Shown here: positions 59,916 to 64,000 of the stretch, in pieces
How positions within the stretch are numbered: the first letter of the stretch is position 1
Layout of the letters: every line of letters starts with the position of its first letter
Assembly (NCBI GenBank): GCA_024867545.1
Contig: JANFNE010000050.1
Location: forward strand, 186,001-250,000
Length of the DNA stretch: 64,000 nt
Reading direction: 5' to 3'
Source: Phytopythium helicoides
Taxonomy: Eukaryota; Oomycota; Peronosporomycetes; Pythiales; Pythiaceae
Made by a program: the position numbers and the translations under genes
Notes under the pieces: model-generated
Databases searched by the model: none
The model's input: the letters and a program-made list of their open reading frames with translations, nothing else
Told to the model about the DNA's origin: nothing

Positions 59916-61248
59916 CTACTCCATCTTGAAGTAGCGCGCCGGCACGAACGGCATCTTGGCGATGGTCACGGCCTGCGTCTTGCCGCGCGCCTTGACGCGC
60001 AGCGACGTGCCAATCTTGGACACGCCCTTGTCGACGTAGGCCATGCCAATGGCGCGCTTGAGCGTCGGGCTGAAGGTGCCGCTGGTCACGACGCCCACCA
60101 CGCGGTCCTCCTCGCCGTGCAGCAGCTCGGCGCCCTCGCGCGCGGCGGCGCCCTCGACCACGAAGCCCACGCGCTTGCGCGAGAACTTCTTGTTGGTCAA
60201 CTGGTCCATGATGATGGCGTGGCCCGGGAAGCCGCCCTCCTCGCGGCGGCGCTTGCCGATGGTCCAGGCCAGCGTGGCCTCGATGGGCGTCGTGTCGGGC
60301 GAAATGTCGTGGCCGTGCAGGCACAGCCCGGCCTCGAGGCGCAGGCTGTCGCGCGCGCCGAGACCCGCCTCGAGCACGCGCTCGTCCTGCAGCAGCGTGT
60401 TGCAGAGCGCCTCGGCGTCCGCGGCGGGCACCGAGATCTCGAAGCCGTCCTCGCCCGTGTAGCCACAGCGCGTGACGATGGCGTCGCTCAGGCCCTGGGC
60501 GCCCAGCGTCGTGTACGCGCCGTTCATGAAGCCGAAGGTGGCGATGTCGATGCCGGCGGGGGCCAGCACCTGCTCGAGCACCTCAGCGGCGCCAGTGCCC
60601 TGCAGCGCCACGAGCGCGCGGTCCTCGAGGCGCTCGATGGCCGCGTCGCCCTTGAAGTCGGCGAGAAGTGCGCGCAGATGTGCGAGGTCAACGTCCTGGT
60701 TGCCTGCGTTGACGACGACGTAGAGGTGGTCGGGGTACTTGGTGATGACGCAGTCGTCGATGATGCCGCCGCGGTCGTTGGTGATGAGGCTGAGCTTGGC
60801 CTCTCCGTCAGCCAGCGCGGCCAGGTCCGCTACCACCGCGCGCTCCAGGAAGGCCACGCGGTCGGCGCCCGTGATGCGCAGCTGGCCCATGTGCGAGACG
60901 TCGAAGAGCGACGCCTTGCCCTGTTCGCGCGTGTGGTTGTGCGACTTGAGCACGGGCGCGTTCGCGTACTGCACGGGCATGGCGTAGCCCGCGAACTCGA
61001 CCATCTGCCGGCCGCAAAGTCAGCTCCAGCGTCAACTCCAGCCAGCTACAGCGTCGCCGCGCACCTTTCCGCCGCGGGCCACGTGGAAGTCGAACAGCGG
61101 CGTCTTCTTGAGCTGCGCGGGCCACACGGACGCGTCAGCAGCCGCAGAAAGACGCAGGCGAGCGGCGAGAGCGCGCGCGTACGCCGGCGACGGTCGAGAG
61201 GCGGCGCGCGGGCGCGGCCGAGCGCAGCAGCGAGCGCAGCGCGAGCAT
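59916..61248 (-). CDS. GCST: Glycine cleavage system T-protein (aminomethyltransferase)
   Basis: Mitochondrial aminomethyltransferase of the glycine cleavage system: moves the methylene group from the aminomethyl-lipoyl H-protein to tetrahydrofolate and releases ammonia. Three exons give 400 aa: 61248-61183, 61112-61065 and 61004-59916. The GT-AG introns are 70 and 60 nt. Exon 1 is a presequence (MLALRSLLRSAAPARRLSTV). Exon 2 encodes LKKTPLFDFHVARGGK, joined to MVEFAGYAMPVQY, the family start. Further motifs: LFDVSHMGQLRITG, LITNDRGGIIDDCVITKY, LALQG-like VALQGTGAAEVL, RCGYTGEDGFEI, DSLRLEAGLCLHGHDI and GVVTSGTFSPTLKRAIGMAY. Full length. The stop is 170 bp from the convergent bZIP stop. Confidence 0.95.
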
Positions 61249-61321
61249 CGTGGGGAGCGGGCGAGCGGGTGGCGAGGTGAGGAATGGGCGGAGGCAGGAG
61301 GATCCAGCGTTGCTCGTCAAA

Positions 61322-61342
61322 TCCGCGGAATGGACGAACGCA
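61322..61342 (-). promoter_or_regulatory. Candidate oomycete start element of the T-protein gene
   Basis: The minus strand reads GTCCATTCCGCGGATTTGACG about 75-95 bp upstream of the ATG at 61248. CCATTCC and ATTTGAC resemble the initiator and flanking promoter region. Weak support. Confidence 0.3.
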
Positions 61343-61437
61343 CGGAGACTTGGACTCAGTATAGGCAGCCCCAGGACAGTATAGGCGGCGGGGCCACTCC
61401 TTGTGTAGCCATCCCACTTCAACGTCAGGCAGCAGAC

Positions 61438-64000
61438 CTACTTGAGGCGCTTGGCCTTGCGGATGATGTCGTCGATCACGACCCAGTCGGCGCCCTCCAT
61501 GCGGGCCGCGATGTTGACGATGGAGCGGAAGCGCGACTCGCCGGACTTGAGCACCGTGCTCACAATGACCCACTCGCGCCGGTTCTTCTCGCGGTACTCG
61601 GGGAAGTCGGCCAGCAGCTTCTCGTACGTCTCCCACTCGAGCACGTACAGCAACGACACGCCAAGCGAAGAGCACGTGGCCGACCGCGGGATGCCGTACA
61701 GCAGCGACAGCTCCCCGAAAAAGTCTCCTTCCTCCTTGACCAGCTCGAACCCGATGCCCTTGACCAGCACCTTGCCGCGCGCGATAAAGTACATGCTGCG
61801 ATCTACGTCACCTTTGCGCACCACGGCTTCATTGGCCGAGCAGATGACGTGCTTGAGCCTCGTCAGCAGTGAGCGCAGGAAGCTCTCATCGCAGCTCTTG
61901 AGGATCGACACCTTAGTTGCAAAGTGACGCATCGTGTACTGCGCAATGTCCTCGATCAGCAGCGTCGACAAGCCCTCGACGCCGTCCAAATCGTCCTCGC
62001 CGTGGTATTTGAGCCACGTGTTGGTGTAGTACAATCGCAACCGGTGGCGCACGGGCCGAGGTACGTCGTTGCTCTTAAGGAAATGGTACAGCGACGTGAG
62101 GTTCTGCTCAAACATCATGCGCCGCTTATACTTGGCCTCGATGCGCTGACCTTGGGCACCAACCAGTGCGCCGAAGAGGAAGATGCACACGAGGATAATG
62201 TTGATTTCCACAACAAGTTCCAGGACGTTCAGCGACGCAATGTCTCCGTAGAAAGTCGTCGACGTCGACTGTACGCTAAAGTAAAGCGAGCGCAAGTACT
62301 TCCTCATGACAGGCACTTCCCCGACCGAACTAAACCCACCAAGTGACAGCATCCCAGCCGTAGAAATCCATGATGCATCATAATGAGCCTCTGCGTACAA
62401 ACTGACGCGAAACCAAATGCACCCGATCCAGTGACTCGCAAGGACGTATGTGCCAATAGATCGCACAAATCGCAGCAGGCTGTCGCCAACAGAGAGCTTG
62501 AGGTCGTTCGCAAGAAGCTGCGCAAGGCGCTCACTGGCTTGGATGGCGTCGTAGATTCTCGTAATCTTGTTGAGCTGCAAAATGGACAAATAATACCACT
62601 CGTACTTGCGTAGCGAGTGCATTCCTGGCAAAAACACGATAAAGTCGAGCGGAATAGCCGCGAATACTTCTCCTAGAGTATGCATCGAGATTCCTCCAAG
62701 GAAAAGCCCGTGTCGAGAACGATGGTGCTCACCGTGTTTACTGTTGGTCACTACGTCGTTGTGCTCGTCATATTTTCCTTCCTGAAGTTGCAGTACGCCT
62801 TGGAACGCAGTGTACTTTAGAATCAAATCCACGACACAAAAGAGGTCCATGAAGATAATTGTGCCGATCCAGCGGCGCATTGCGGGTGTCGTTACAGTTG
62901 TCTCCATGTCGTGCATGAAGCAGATGAGAAATGGGAGCGCAATAGCATAGAACATTGCGACGATGACGACGATGCCCTCCCACACACGGTAGTATCGAGT
63001 TAACAGCGTCAGGAATGCCTCCGCCTTACTTGTGGTACCACTTTCGCTCGAAGATTTCTTCTGCACCTTTCTCTCATTTTCCTCATCCTCAGAAGGTCGA
63101 GCAACATTGGCAGTTTGCAGTGGAGTTAAATCACGCATGCTCTTGGCACCTGGCCGAACGGAGGATGCTCGACCTGTTTTTCCAAACAGCCACGCTAGGA
63201 GGCGATGCTCACCCCATTGGCGCTTTCTGCGTAGCCATCCCAGATAAAGCTGGAAAAGAAACGAAAACTCAGGTTGCCGACAGCGCTGTAGTAATTCAAA
63301 CCCAAGATTGAGCTTGCTCTCATGATCTTTGACGCTTGATTCTTGTAGCTCAGCATGAATAATGCTAGTGAAATGTCTGTCAAAGATGGGCAACGACTGG
63401 CTCCGCTTCAACACTCGACCGCCTGGCGGACGAAAAGGAGCTGGGGACCTAGCGGGGACTGCCTCTGTGTCACGGGCTTTCCGAATGAACGATCGACAGC
63501 GGTCACTAGAGTTCCGGATTTCAGCTGACCCAAAGCCACTTCGATCTCGTGTTTCATAATTTGCAAGCCATCGCATGCCATCATTTGTCACCGAGTTGCG
63601 AATTGAACGCTGAAAACTGTCGGTCGGAGACATAGCACCGCAGAACGTTTTACGAGCCTCCCTGATTCGTTTACCACCAGGCTTGATAGTTTCAATTGTA
63701 CTGCTGACATGGTCATCAGCTTCATCTTCGTCGTCAGCATCTGCATCATTTGACGCATCACGAGTCGGAGTGCTAATTTTCGCACTTTCCCGGCCAGCCA
63801 TAACAATGCTTTGCGCATTCAGCTGGGTTTCTATCTGCTGCTGGCGATCAATATAAGATTCAGCAAGGAAAAGCGACACCTTGTATCGTCGCCAGCACTC
63901 GTCTTCCATCTCGGCAAGCTGACCCTCGCCGTAATACTCGCGCATGCTCGTGCTCACTGGATTCAGCTGCATGGTGGATCTCCCAAACTTGCTGTTGAAC
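61438..64000 (-). CDS. Cyclic-nucleotide-gated / voltage-gated cation channel, 5' end cut by window edge
   Basis: At least 844 aa from ATG 63972; the frame is open to the window end (GRST before MQL), so the true start may lie outside. The N-terminus is cytosolic, Ser/Arg-rich. Six helices can be seen: S1 YRVWEGIVVIVAMFYAIALP (about 328-350), S2 WIGTIIFMDLFCVVDLILKY, S3 LGEVFAAIPLDFIVFLPG, S4 LSILQLNKITRIYDAIQASE with few positive charges, S5 IGTYVLASHWIGCIWFRV, and S6 LELVVEINIILVCIFLFGAL. The pore filter reads STTFYGDI (residues 571-578), not TxGYGD. A C-linker is followed by a CNBD (about 690-790) with the phosphate cassette FFGELSLLYGIPRSAT including the conserved Arg 763. No intron in this part. 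Ion preference cannot be told from sequence. Confidence 0.9.
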   Translation of the reverse strand, partial: FNSKFGRSTMQLNPVSTSMREYYGEGQLAEMEDECWRRYKVSLFLAESYIDRQQQIETQLNAQSIVMAGRESAKISTPTRDASNDADADDEDEADDHVSSTIETIKPGGKRIREARKTFCGAMSPTDSFQRSIRNSVTNDGMRWLANYETRDRSGFGSAEIRNSSDRCRSFIRKARDTEAVPARSPAPFRPPGGRVLKRSQSLPIFDRHFTSIIHAELQESSVKDHESKLNLGFELLQRCRQPEFSFLFQLYLGWLRRKRQWGEHRLLAWLFGKTGRASSVRPGAKSMRDLTPLQTANVARPSEDEENERKVQKKSSSESGTTSKAEAFLTLLTRYYRVWEGIVVIVAMFYAIALPFLICFMHDMETTVTTPAMRRWIGTIIFMDLFCVVDLILKYTAFQGVLQLQEGKYDEHNDVVTNSKHGEHHRSRHGLFLGGISMHTLGEVFAAIPLDFIVFLPGMHSLRKYEWYYLSILQLNKITRIYDAIQASERLAQLLANDLKLSVGDSLLRFVRSIGTYVLASHWIGCIWFRVSLYAEAHYDASWISTAGMLSLGGFSSVGEVPVMRKYLRSLYFSVQSTSTTFYGDIASLNVLELVVEINIILVCIFLFGALVGAQGQRIEAKYKRRMMFEQNLTSLYHFLKSNDVPRPVRHRLRLYYTNTWLKYHGEDDLDGVEGLSTLLIEDIAQYTMRHFATKVSILKSCDESFLRSLLTRLKHVICSANEAVVRKGDVDRSMYFIARGKVLVKGIGFELVKEEGDFFGELSLLYGIPRSATCSSLGVSLLYVLEWETYEKLLADFPEYREKNRREWVIVSTVLKSGESRFRSIVNIAARMEGADWVVIDDIIRKAKRLK

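Noticed and set aside
58945..59934. 329 aa ORF overlapping the bZIP gene
   Set aside because: Arg/Ala-rich frame-shifted shadow of the bZIP coding sequence.
60117..61280. 387 aa plus-strand ORF opposite the T-protein gene
   Set aside because: Shadow of a GC-rich conserved gene; no motif, and it crosses the introns of the real gene.

Overview
The window looks like nuclear DNA of an oomycete, most likely Phytophthora or a close relative. The evidence is short GT-AG introns of 50-70 nt, GC-rich tightly packed host genes, an oomycete-style bZIP factor, a stramenopile-type cyclic-nucleotide-gated channel, and Ty3/gypsy elements carrying a second RNase H. I name no species.

Layout. Bases 1 to about 54,900 are almost wholly mobile DNA, nested several layers deep. 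A Fanzor (eukaryotic TnpB relative) remnant lies at 541-1495. A decayed Ty3/gypsy element, here called D, runs from about 3.6 kb to 25 kb. It is split by a young Ty1/copia element (5504-10286, TSD GACTG), a PIF/Harbinger-like DNA transposon (about 11250-12880) and an intact-looking gypsy element G1a (14916-23385, TSD CATTC). A second, frameshifted copy G1b (24999-33085) follows; its flanks belong to two different transposons. A five-exon MULE transposase gene on the minus strand (50926 to 34537) is cut by a 13.4 kb gypsy element E3 (35754-49193). Removing E3 restores the MULE reading frame. A 1087 bp solo LTR with a 4 bp TSD lies at 52147-53233.

From about 55.0 kb the sequence becomes ordinary gene-dense host DNA: an LpxK-like lipid A 4'-kinase, Elongator subunit ELP4, a mitochondrial GGQ rescue release factor (MTRFR-like), a bZIP factor, the glycine-cleavage T-protein, and a cyclic-nucleotide-gated channel that runs off the right edge.

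Most interesting signals. (1) The gypsy elements carry long antisense ORFs (826, 772 and 996 aa, plus a decayed fourth) at the 3' end, convergent with pol. In G1 they overlap pol by about 1 kb in both copies. (2) The G1 copies and E3 have textbook -1 frameshift sites between gag and pol: GGGAAAC plus a 7 nt spacer plus a hairpin in both G1 copies, and TTTAAAC directly before the gag stop in E3. (3) G1 coding DNA is packed with small perfect hairpins, often end to end. (4) E3 and D each carry their own short dispersed DNA word (AGCGGAAA and CTAAGATC) through coding and non-coding parts. Together these suggest that these elements have nucleic-acid-level organisation beyond their proteins, perhaps tied to managing sense-antisense transcription and silencing.
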